A DNA stretch of 64,000 nt from Nostoc sphaeroides (GTDB taxonomy: Bacteria > Cyanobacteriota > Cyanobacteriia > Cyanobacteriales > Nostocaceae), in contig NZ_CP031941.1 in assembly GCF_003443655.1 (NCBI RefSeq), positions 1,979,501 through 2,043,500 of the forward strand, written 5' to 3'. Numbering within the stretch: position 1 is the first letter of the stretch; the number at the start of each line of letters is the position of its first letter. The notes under the pieces are model-generated. The model was not told the origin of the DNA, did no database searches, and saw only the letters and a list, made by a program, of their open reading frames with translations. The position numbers were made by a program, and so were the translations under genes. Shown in pieces: positions 56,571 through 64,000 of the stretch.

Positions 56571-57134
56571 ATGACACCTGAAGAAATTGCGGGTACGTTA
56601 ACAGAATTATTTGGCACATCGCCTGTTAGTACCATCGCTCCTGGATCGTGGCAAGTAGACACTTCAGCTTTCCGGCTGTTGGTGCTGCTTTCCGAAGATA
56701 ATACTTGGTTGCGAGCTTTACTACCTATTGTGCCTATCCAACAAGCCCAACCATTTTTAGAACAGTTCCTAGAAGCCAACTTTGATGACACTCAAGAAGT
56801 ACGTTACGCTTTGTATGAAGGGGTGATTTGGGGAGTATTTCAACATAACAGTAGCACTTTAGTGAGTGCAGATTTGTCCAATGCAATCAATCGACTTCTA
56901 TCTCTCCATCAGACTGGATTAGATAATGTCTTTAATCGACTAATTGAAAGCCGTATCCGGCAAATTATTCAGGCAGCAAAACAGCAAGGACAATCTCTGC
57001 AAGCTACTATGCAAAGCTTGGAACGCTTTTATGCAGAAGGAGTGATGGGTGAAATAAATCAAACCTCAGAGGCGCGAGAAGAAGTTTTAGCTGCTTGGCG
57101 GCGTCAGTTAGAGCGTTTATGGAATGAGGGTTGA
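56571..57134 (+). CDS. Conserved cyanobacterial protein of unknown function
   Basis: A 187-residue soluble protein. The first half is alpha/beta (GSWQVDTSAFRLLVLLSEDN, WLRALLPIVPIQQAQPFLEQ), recalling secretion-chaperone or YbjN-like folds. The second half is helical and coiled-coil-like (QIIQAAKQQGQSLQATMQSL, EEVLAAWRRQLERLW). I recognise it only as a conserved hypothetical. A MITE sits directly upstream and may carry or disturb its promoter. Confidence 0.75.
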   Translation: MTPEEIAGTLTELFGTSPVSTIAPGSWQVDTSAFRLLVLLSEDNTWLRALLPIVPIQQAQPFLEQFLEANFDDTQEVRYALYEGVIWGVFQHNSSTLVSADLSNAINRLLSLHQTGLDNVFNRLIESRIRQIIQAAKQQGQSLQATMQSLERFYAEGVMGEINQTSEAREEVLAAWRRQLERLWNEG

Positions 57135-57208
57135 TTTCAATTTTTAATAAGGATTTTTATCCGCGCCCGTTTACATATTAAAGTAATTTACACATATATC
57201 TATTTATC

Positions 57209-57580
57209 ATGGATATCATTGAAATCCTCAAAGAAGACTATCAAAGATTCCCAGTCAATCAAACTTATAGTATTTACGCTCCAGAGGTTTATTTTCAAGA
57301 TCCACTAAATAAATTTCGTGGCGTCAAACGTTACAAAGAAATGATTAATTTGATCCAAACTTGGTTTTTAGATCCCAAGATGGACTTACATAATATTCAA
57401 CGTTTAGGAGACACCATAAAAACTGAGTGGACACTCAGTTGGAATACTCCTCTTCCCTGGAAACCACGGATTTCTATTCCTGGTTGGAGTGAATTAAGTC
57501 TCAACTCAGATGGTCTGATTGTCTCCCATATCGATTATTGGAATTGTTCACGCTTAGATGTAGTGAAGCAGCATTTCTAA
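57209..57580 (+). CDS. DUF2358 protein
   Basis: A 123-residue protein, starting MDIIEILKEDYQRFPVNQTY and with VYFQDPLNKFRGVKRYKEMI and ISIPGWSELSLNSDGLIVSH. It matches the DUF2358 family (SnoaL/NTF2-like size and fold) found in cyanobacteria and plastids. No enzymatic role is established. It follows the preceding gene by 74 bases on the same strand. Confidence 0.85.
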   Translation: MDIIEILKEDYQRFPVNQTYSIYAPEVYFQDPLNKFRGVKRYKEMINLIQTWFLDPKMDLHNIQRLGDTIKTEWTLSWNTPLPWKPRISIPGWSELSLNSDGLIVSHIDYWNCSRLDVVKQHF

Positions 57581-58659
<1,079 letters not shown>

Positions 58660-58695
58660 GTGTTTTTCCTTAGAATTTCTCGGCAGATTTTTACC

Positions 58696-59448
58696 ATGAT
58701 TTATTCTCACAAATTGCAGAAGTATTTGGCAGCTTTCTCTTTATCTGTAGTATTAGCAGGTGATTTAGTAATCACACAAAAAGCTCCTCCAGCTTTTGCC
58801 CAGACGGTAAATTTATCTATCGGTAATGCTGTAACATTCAGTTGCAATGATAGTGAAACGACAATCAAAGCTAAAAATGGCCCCAGAGTAGTTAAAGGAA
58901 ATACAGCCTTTTATATTGGTTATCAGCAAGTCTCATCTAATAACAAAAACCCTGTGACAATCCGTTTCAATAGTGGTATCAAATCATGGTGTAGAACTGA
59001 TTACGAAACAACGAATGACGATGGTACAGGTTACGGATTATATTGGGATGGAGCGAATGTTTTATATGGCGTTTACTCCTCCACTGGTAGTCAGACTGGT
59101 AGTGATTTTCGCCGCTTTGCAACTGGGCGTTGGTTGTCTAGCTATGGTAGCGGGGGCGGGCCAAAAGTCGCGGTTATAGCCCGAATTAATCCAGCCAATG
59201 GTCAGGTTAACTATGCCACATTTTTAACTTCCAAAAAGGCGGATAATGGACAAACTAACTCTTTAGTTGTCCAAAATCTATCATGGAATGGCACAAATTT
59301 GACTGTGCAGGCAAAGTCATGGTGGACTCCTCGTGGCGCTAATACAAATTCCATGACTTGCACTGGTTCATCACCTTATCAATACACAGCAGTATTCACT
59401 GGCGATTTAACAAAGGTGAACTCAGCTTTAGCTCTTACCTGTAAGTAA
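58696..59448 (+). CDS. Exported protein of unknown function
   Basis: About 250 residues from ATG 58696 (MIYSHKLQKYLAAF); an earlier ATG at 58660 is possible. The signal peptide ends at AFA-Q (SLSVVLAGDLVITQKAPPAF). The mature part is beta-rich, Asn/Thr/Gly-rich and has cysteines that may pair (FSCNDSE, SWCRTDYE, MTCTGSS, ALTCK). This suggests a secreted or periplasmic disulfide-bonded domain, perhaps carbohydrate-binding, but I do not recognise a family. Confidence 0.7.
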   Translation: MIYSHKLQKYLAAFSLSVVLAGDLVITQKAPPAFAQTVNLSIGNAVTFSCNDSETTIKAKNGPRVVKGNTAFYIGYQQVSSNNKNPVTIRFNSGIKSWCRTDYETTNDDGTGYGLYWDGANVLYGVYSSTGSQTGSDFRRFATGRWLSSYGSGGGPKVAVIARINPANGQVNYATFLTSKKADNGQTNSLVVQNLSWNGTNLTVQAKSWWTPRGANTNSMTCTGSSPYQYTAVFTGDLTKVNSALALTCK

Positions 59449-59475
59449 AGCGTTCTCGACAAGCGTGAAGTAAAA

Positions 59476-59580
59476 TTTTGACCTCACTTCCATTCCTCTC
59501 TCCTTTTAGGAGAGAGGCTTTGAATTTTTTCCCCTTCCCGAAACGGGAAGGGGGTTAGGGGGTTAGGTCTATTTACATAC
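59476..59580. repeat. Dispersed repeat downstream of the exported protein
   Basis: GACCTCACTTCCATTCCTCT is shared with 37205-37228. It is followed by CTCCTTTTAGGAG and CCCCTTCCCGAAACGGGAAG hairpins. Then come TAATGACTAATGAC heptamers at 59650-59685. Confidence 0.65.
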
Positions 59581-59683
59581 CCGTACCTCACCGGATTGAA
59601 AATGGCCATAGTCCATAGTAAGAAAGATTTTCTGCCCACTTTCTTTTGCTAATGACTAATGACTAATGACCAATGACCAATGA

Positions 59684-60118
59684 CTAATTTTTCCCATGCG
59701 GACGATGAATAATTGTCTCCAAAACTCGCCGCTTGGCTTTTGGATCAATACCTACTAAGCGGATATACTCACCGCTATATTCTGCCAAAGTTGCCTCTAA
59801 GTTTGAGATTGCATCAGACTCGGCATCAATGTGGCTATGAACACAACTTTGCCAAGAACCTGTGCGGAAACGGCGCTCATCTACGTGTTCAATGCTAATT
59901 TTGTAACCTTGAGATAATAATTGCCGAATCTGTTCTTGTGTCTCTAGGGTTAAATGTGGGCTTGATACTTCCTGTTTCTGGAATCCATTCGTTTTTGGTT
60001 CTTGAGTTGCACCATTACTTGACGACTGATTAATTGGTGTCGCAGGCGGTGTTGTAGATTGAGAATTTCTACCTCGATTGAGTCGGTTGTAATCGTCAAC
60101 CAAATGGGAATTTTCCAC
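59684..60118 (-). CDS. rca: Rubisco activase, C-terminal part with small-subunit-like domain (separated by frameshift)
   Basis: 144 codons continuing rca in another frame. The apparent GTG start (60118) is simply an internal valine codon of the intact gene. After the linker (HLVDDYNRLNRGRNSQSTTP) comes an RbcS-like (SSUL) domain: LTLETQEQIRQLLSQGYKIS, RRFRTGSWQSC, YIRLVGIDPKAKRRVLETII. In cyanobacterial activases this domain binds rubisco and helps recruit the activase to the condensate. As a free protein it would lack the ATPase. Confidence 0.85.
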   Translation of the reverse strand: MENSHLVDDYNRLNRGRNSQSTTPPATPINQSSSNGATQEPKTNGFQKQEVSSPHLTLETQEQIRQLLSQGYKISIEHVDERRFRTGSWQSCVHSHIDAESDAISNLEATLAEYSGEYIRLVGIDPKAKRRVLETIIHRPHGKN

Positions 60119-60143
60119 CCGTTTTTGTTCACCAACGAGGAAG

Positions 60144-60956
60144 TTACCAGACTCGATTCAAGTGAGACAGCCTGAAATCTGGCTTTTTAAATTCTGGTGG
60201 CCCTTCAGTGCTGTTAACCACATTCAAGGATACTTTCTCAAAACCTACTTGATGGATGTAGTTGCGGATTTGTTCGTCATAAATGCGCGATCGCAAAGCG
60301 CTAAAAAAGTCAATGGACTGATTGACAAATGTATCAACTAGCTGTTCAACTTCCTTCTGCGATAGTCCATCCGCTTCAAAAATCCCCTTGACAATTCCCA
60401 CTTTGTCGTCTCTATCTGGTTCCCAGTAAAATTTCTCCATCCGTCCATCCCGAATTAACGGTGCATAGAGAGTCGAAAAATCATTACCTGTGACAATAAT
60501 CGGTACACGATGTAAAGGCGTGGAATCATAGCTTCCAGGCAACTGCACATCTGTGGGATTATCAGCAATATTCATCAGTGTGGCATTTACCAACTGCGTA
60601 TTTACAGTATATTGAGTGCCTTCATCAAAGCGTCCAGCCCCCGCATCTAAATCGTTAATCATCAGTACACACATTTTGCCGCGTACTTTGATCAGTTCTG
60701 CTGTTTCCCGATAGCGCAGCCGAATCAACCGCGCTGGATCTCCTGCATCTGGACTTTCCAATTCGCCGCCAGAAATGTTAGTCACCTCGATACCCATTTT
60801 CTCGAAGACTAATTGACATTGAAATGTTTTGCCTTCACCTTTACGTCCGTGAATACCTAAAATCACGGGAACTCGCACGCCAGGAAGCTTTAGAAAGTTT
60901 TTGGTGATGTGGACAGCCAATTTGTCCAGAAAGCGGGGAGCGATGTAGTAACCCAT
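60144..60956 (-). CDS. rca: Rubisco activase, AAA+ part (truncated by a one-base frameshift)
   Basis: About 270 residues starting MGYYIAPRFLDKLAVHITKN (I choose 60956; an ATG 21 bases upstream is less likely). AAA+ domain: Walker A GRKGEGKTF (37-45), Walker B LMINDLD (98-104), and the rubisco-activase blocks ARLIRLRYRETAELIK and FKKPDFRLSHL. After LSHL the frame ends NRVW-stop. Removing one A from the run at 60157-60158 restores ...LSHLIESGNFLVGEQKRVENS and joins the SSUL part at 59684-60118, giving a normal length of about 423 residues. Either a real mutation, a sequencing error, or a frameshift site. It removes sugar phosphates from inhibited rubisco; rbcLXS lies 2 kb upstream. Confidence 0.92.
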   Translation of the reverse strand: MGYYIAPRFLDKLAVHITKNFLKLPGVRVPVILGIHGRKGEGKTFQCQLVFEKMGIEVTNISGGELESPDAGDPARLIRLRYRETAELIKVRGKMCVLMINDLDAGAGRFDEGTQYTVNTQLVNATLMNIADNPTDVQLPGSYDSTPLHRVPIIVTGNDFSTLYAPLIRDGRMEKFYWEPDRDDKVGIVKGIFEADGLSQKEVEQLVDTFVNQSIDFFSALRSRIYDEQIRNYIHQVGFEKVSLNVVNSTEGPPEFKKPDFRLSHLNRVW

Positions 60957-61047
60957 AAAATTATTTTTGCCTAGCACTGCTTAAAGTAATGTTAAGTTTT
61001 TTTGGTGATAACTGTTTATTTATCTTTTGGTAGAAAAGCAACGCTAC

Positions 61048-61434
61048 CTACCACATACGTCTTATTGGATATGCATCAAAAATTTTATCGGCACTCAGTA
61101 AAGGTATATTTTCCACTATCGATTGTGCAATTAAAATTCTGTCAAATGGGTCACGGTGATGTAAAGATAGTGTGGCAACAACAGTAACATGGGTAATTTT
61201 GATATCGAGTAAACTAAAATCGTTCAGATTGAGTTGCTGTGTGATGAATATTTCAAATGACTGATTGAAACTAAGCTTGCCTAAATTCTGCTTAATAGCT
61301 ATTTCCCATAGACTAGCGATACTTAGTAAAATTTCATTATTCTCATCATTGATTAATGCTACTACTTGATTACTAAGTCTTGAATTATCCGTCACATACC
61401 AAATAAAAGTATGTGTATCCAGCAGTAATCTCAT
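61048..61434 (-). CDS. PIN-domain toxin (VapC-like ribonuclease)
   Basis: A 128-residue protein. PIN fold with the acidic set: MRLLLDTHTFIWYV (Asp), LWEIAIKQNLG (Glu), HRDPFDRILIAQS (Asp, Asp) and LLSADKIFDAYP (Asp). VapC-type toxins cut RNA, often tRNA. It overlaps the stop of the antitoxin gene by 4 bases (ATGA), the usual type II layout. Close to the variants found with Phd/YefM antitoxins in cyanobacteria. Confidence 0.93.
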   Translation of the reverse strand: MRLLLDTHTFIWYVTDNSRLSNQVVALINDENNEILLSIASLWEIAIKQNLGKLSFNQSFEIFITQQLNLNDFSLLDIKITHVTVVATLSLHHRDPFDRILIAQSIVENIPLLSADKIFDAYPIRRMW

Positions 61435-61658
61435 TCCATATATTCCTTAAACTCTTCGAGTGGTTCATCAAAGTCATCAGATATTGTAATTAAACCCTTT
61501 GCGCTTCCAGGTTGACGGCGTTGTTTAACTGGCGACACAGGAGTTAACTTCACAACAGGTTGATTATCTTTGATAATAATAATTTCCTCACCACTGAGTG
61601 CTGCTTCAATTAAGTCGGATAAGTTTTGAGATGCTTCAGCTAGAGTAATTTGCTGCAT
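61431..61658 (-). CDS. Phd/YefM-type antitoxin
   Basis: A 75-residue protein. The N-terminal DNA-binding part is MQQITLAEASQNLSDLIEAA, then GEEIIIIKDNQPVVKLTPV, and an acidic toxin-binding tail (SDDFDEPLEEFKEYME). It binds and neutralises the PIN toxin encoded directly downstream and should repress their shared promoter. The module sits between rca and the TPR gene. Confidence 0.93.
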   Translation of the reverse strand: MQQITLAEASQNLSDLIEAALSGEEIIIIKDNQPVVKLTPVSPVKQRRQPGSAKGLITISDDFDEPLEEFKEYME

Positions 61659-61713
61659 AATTACTACTTTGGGGATAAAAAAATAAATGCTAGTCTATAG
61701 TTATGACTATAAT

Positions 61714-62763
61714 CTAGTATACTTCATAAGGATTTGTAATATCATTCATATAGCCACAATCGAGCCAACCATCATACCTATCACTCTCAAATTGAGCAGA
61801 GTAGTTATTATCGCTAATCTTATTAAATTCTTTCTCAATATTATCTATATATTTTTCTTCTTGTGTTGTTTCAAGATTTATATCAGTATCAAAATCACTT
61901 CTCATATTTTTAAGACAAGATTCTTCATATTCTTGGAATTTTTTACTCAAAATTGAACATTCTTCATCATTTCCATAGAATTTAATCCTGACAAATTTCT
62001 TATTTATTATACTTACTATTTGCCAACGAGAGTTGATATGAGTTTTTATACCTTGGAGTAATTGTTTCCAAATATCTTTATCTCGAACCAAAACATCAAA
62101 TGAATAATTAACGTGATTTTGAGAAAAGTTGATTTCAGTTTTGTTATCTCTATTTTCATCTGTCCATTCAGACTTATTAAGTAATTTTATTTTTTCAACA
62201 GCATCTTGATAATCTATCTCTTGGGTTTTCTGCTTATATATATCTGCTGCTTTTTTAAAATCTTTAATTGCCTTATCTTTGTCTGCTAATTGATGGTGGA
62301 TATTTCCTCTATTGTAGTAAGCATCAGCTTTATCAGGATTAATCTGTAATGCTATATCATAATCGTATATTGCCCCTTGTTTATCTCCTAATTCATAGCG
62401 GATATTTCCCCTATTATAGTAAGCATCAGCTTTATCAGGATTAATCTGTAATGCTATATCATAATCATATATTGCCTTCTGTTTATTTCCTATAATAGAG
62501 TAGACAACTGCCCTATTAAAGTAAGCATAATAATTATTGGGATTAATCTTTAATACTTTGTTATAATCCTTGATAGCTTCTTCTATTGCTCCTAATGCAA
62601 AATAAATTATGCCCCTTGCAATGAGAGATTTGGTATTGTTAGGATTAATTTGCAAAGCTCCATTCAAGTCTTCCAAAGCCCCCTGAAAATTTTCTAAATA
62701 ATAGTTAGCAATACCTCGATTATAGTATGCTTCAGCCCGAGTAATGTACTGCACAAGTACCAC
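61714..62763 (-). CDS. TPR-repeat protein
   Basis: A 349-residue protein. Residues about 7-180 hold five tetratricopeptide repeats (AEAYYNRGIANYYLENFQGA, INPDKADAYYNRGNIRYELG and others); repeats 4 and 5 are nearly identical in DNA, a recent duplication. The C-terminal 165 residues (YSFDVLVRDKDIWKQLLQGI, FVRIKFYGNDEECSILSKKF) form an unknown, charged domain. It probably scaffolds protein contacts. It lies between rbcS and the toxin-antitoxin pair, but there is no evidence of a role with rubisco. Confidence 0.85.
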   Translation of the reverse strand: MVLVQYITRAEAYYNRGIANYYLENFQGALEDLNGALQINPNNTKSLIARGIIYFALGAIEEAIKDYNKVLKINPNNYYAYFNRAVVYSIIGNKQKAIYDYDIALQINPDKADAYYNRGNIRYELGDKQGAIYDYDIALQINPDKADAYYNRGNIHHQLADKDKAIKDFKKAADIYKQKTQEIDYQDAVEKIKLLNKSEWTDENRDNKTEINFSQNHVNYSFDVLVRDKDIWKQLLQGIKTHINSRWQIVSIINKKFVRIKFYGNDEECSILSKKFQEYEESCLKNMRSDFDTDINLETTQEEKYIDNIEKEFNKISDNNYSAQFESDRYDGWLDCGYMNDITNPYEVY

Positions 62764-62835
62764 CTTTTGCTTTTCAATTTACGATTCTATTCTGCATCAC
62801 AAATTAAAAACAAACCTCCGAGTTTCCCGTACTCT

Positions 62836-62868
62836 AAAAAAAAGAGAGGCAGAAAACTCTACCTCTCC
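62836..62868 (-). terminator. Rho-independent terminator of the rbc operon
   Basis: On the minus strand GGAGAGG ... CCTCTC closes a hairpin, followed by eight T's. It lies 38 bases after the rbcS stop. Confidence 0.85.
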
Positions 62869-62905
62869 TATTTATAATCAACAAATTACTTAAAGCTTGC
62901 TAGCT

Positions 62906-63244
62906 TTAGTATCTGGTGGCTTTGTTGGGTTTGTGAACAAGAAAGCTGAGAATTTGGCACTGCTTGATGTTGTCAAAACCCACAACACGGATATAGCTGG
63001 TGTTGAATTGAGAACGGCAAGCTTGAACTTCGCCCAATACTTCTTGAGTGGATTTAGCACCGAACAAAGGCAACTTCCACATTGTCCAATATAATTCTGT
63101 TGGCTCAGAAGTTTCGTTAAACTCGATCGCTGGAATGTAACCTTGATTCAAAATGTACTGGATCTGCTTGGCAATTTGAGCATCAGTAAGAGGTGGCAGA
63201 TAAGAAAGGGTTTCGTAACGACGCTCTTTTGGTAAAGTTTGCAT
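62906..63244 (-). CDS. rbcS: Rubisco small subunit
   Basis: A 112-residue form IB small subunit of ribulose-bisphosphate carboxylase. Typical marks are [52 protein letters not shown] and [20 protein letters not shown]. It caps the L8 core in the carboxysome. Last gene of rbcL-rbcX-rbcS, closed by a strong terminator. Confidence 0.98.
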   Translation of the reverse strand: MQTLPKERRYETLSYLPPLTDAQIAKQIQYILNQGYIPAIEFNETSEPTELYWTMWKLPLFGAKSTQEVLGEVQACRSQFNTSYIRVVGFDNIKQCQILSFLVHKPNKATRY

Positions 63245-63291
63245 AGCTTTTTGATAATGGGTTGCGATTTTTGACTACTAGGTTGACCGAA

Positions 63292-63699
63292 CTAATTAGA
63301 TAAGTTATCCAAATTCGGATCTGAAGTTGCTTGCTGTTCTGGTTGCAGACTGGGGCTAGATGCGTCTATTCGTGTGATGCGTTCTAGATGCTGGCGACGC
63401 TGCTCCATATTGGCCTGCTGAATGCCAGTACGAACCATTTCCGGTAAAAATTCGATGATTTCTTCCGCAATGTGTTCTCTGACAGTCATGATTCGCAAAG
63501 CCAAATCTGGTTTTTCTCGCAACAGTTGTTCAATGTATGATTCACCATTCTGAATTTTGCCAGCAGAAAAGTTATGCAGCCAAAGTTCTAATGGAGGATT
63601 CGTTTCGCCTAGCTGTGCCAATACTGTCCTTAGAGCCTGATAAGTCAGGTAGCTTTGGAGAGTTTTGGCTGTGTCCTTCGCAATTTGCTTAAGATTCAT
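63292..63699 (-). CDS. rbcX: Rubisco assembly chaperone RbcX
   Basis: A 135-residue helical dimeric chaperone. It clamps the C-terminal tail of unassembled RbcL (the [12 protein letters not shown] type peptide). Marks are MNLKQIAKDTAKTLQSYLTY, LAQLGETNPPLELWLHNFSA and GESYIEQLLREKPDLALRIM. It ends with a polar low-complexity tail. It is placed between rbcL and rbcS, as in other Nostocales. Confidence 0.97.
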   Translation of the reverse strand: MNLKQIAKDTAKTLQSYLTYQALRTVLAQLGETNPPLELWLHNFSAGKIQNGESYIEQLLREKPDLALRIMTVREHIAEEIIEFLPEMVRTGIQQANMEQRRQHLERITRIDASSPSLQPEQQATSDPNLDNLSN

Positions 63700-63723
63700 G
63701 CTTGACCCCAGCCCTGAAGAGTT

Positions 63724-63884
63724 ATGAGTTATGAGTTATGAGTTATGAATTAATGCAAAGCAAATCCTAACTCTTGTACAGACGCAATGAATCGCATCTT
63801 TACAGACGCAATGAATCGCATCTCTACAGACGCGATGAATCGCGTCTCTACACTCTTGTACAGACGCGATAAATCGCGTCTCTA
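63724..63884. repeat. Tandem hairpin repeats in the rbcL-rbcX spacer
   Basis: 63721-63748 has four GAGTTAT heptamers. 63777-63884 has four units of about 25 bases, each a palindrome of the type AGACGCGATGAATCGCGTCT. In the operon mRNA this gives four successive hairpins between rbcL and rbcX. Confidence 0.85.
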
Positions 63885-63906
63885 CTTCTTAACTCCTAAC
63901 TTTTGA

Positions 63907-64000
63907 TCAGACGGTATCCATTGCTTCAAACTCGAACTTGATTTCTTTCCATAGTTCGCAAGCAACAGCTAGTTCAGGAGACCACTTGGCAGCTTCGCGG
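63907..64000 (-). CDS. rbcL: Rubisco large subunit, C-terminal end
   Basis: The window ends inside this gene. The last 30 codons read [20 protein letters not shown] and then [10 protein letters not shown] and a TGA. This is the typical form IB RbcL C-terminus, including the [10 protein letters not shown] segment recognised by RbcX. It is the first gene of the rbcLXS operon, transcribed to the left. Confidence 0.97.
   Translation of the reverse strand, partial: REAAKWSPELAVACELWKEIKFEFEAMDTV

Overview
The window looks like a chromosomal segment of a filamentous, heterocyst-forming cyanobacterium of the Nostoc/Anabaena group. The evidence is the very frequent GCGATCGC (HIP1-type) octamers, the abundance of heptameric short tandem repeats and small palindromic or MITE-like elements between genes, and the gene content: rbcL-rbcX-rbcS, a rubisco activase with a small-subunit-like tail, cmpABCD, an FtsH close to Synechocystis FtsH4, DUF2949 and DUF2358 proteins, and a plant-type ferredoxin. 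All species and ortholog statements come from remembered families, not from a search.

Layout. 0-2.7 kb: a two-component remnant (REC protein, HPt protein and a nonsense-riddled LOV-domain pseudogene cut by a MITE), a small conserved protein and a P-loop kinase-like NTPase. 2.8-6.2 kb: gatB, a tandem pair of candidate small RNAs, argJ. 6.7-14.2 kb: the bicarbonate ABC transporter cmpABCD, whose two large internal gaps hold a MITE, an 11 x 21 bp tandem repeat and a 254 bp inverted-repeat element, followed by a DUF58 protein. 14.3-15.7 kb: an RTX-repeat protein. 16.7-18.4 kb: a JAMM peptidase and a MoeB-rhodanese protein. 18.7-21 kb: ftsH, a DUF2949 protein and a 32-residue mini-ORF. 21.6-25.4 kb: a ribbon-helix-helix/Mop fusion, an APC permease and photolyase. 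25.9-34.3 kb: an accessory surface-protein region (EF-hand-like/RTX giant repeat protein, RTX protein, PEP-CTERM protein) with an MFS exporter and membrane proteins.

35-41.7 kb: two small overlapping unknown genes, a glycosyltransferase, then an operon of a pseudoprotease HtrA, an active-looking HtrA and a NarL-type regulator with a degenerate receiver; a hemD-like remnant interrupted by a MITE, ferredoxin, and an ISL3 transposase remnant. 41.7-48.5 kb: M28 peptidase, an HTH-NACHT STAND NTPase (possible antiphage protein), and a response regulator/REC-histidine kinase pair. 49-57.6 kb: a SafE-like membrane protein with a histidine-rich C-terminal half plus its overlapping exported partner, galE, an MsbA-like ABC exporter, a HupE-like membrane protein without the usual histidines, an orphan IS605-type right end resembling a TnpB omega RNA, and two conserved small cyanobacterial proteins. 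58.7-64 kb: an exported protein, rubisco activase split by a one-base frameshift, a Phd/PIN toxin-antitoxin pair, a TPR protein, and rbcS, rbcX and the end of rbcL, all on the minus strand.

Functional theme: inorganic carbon handling occurs at both ends (bicarbonate uptake by CmpABCD; rubisco, its chaperone and activase). The strongest points for a second look are the frameshifted rca, the tandem sRNA pair, the orphan omega-RNA-like end, the NACHT protein, the HtrA/pseudo-HtrA/NarL operon, and the SafE-heme-like pair.
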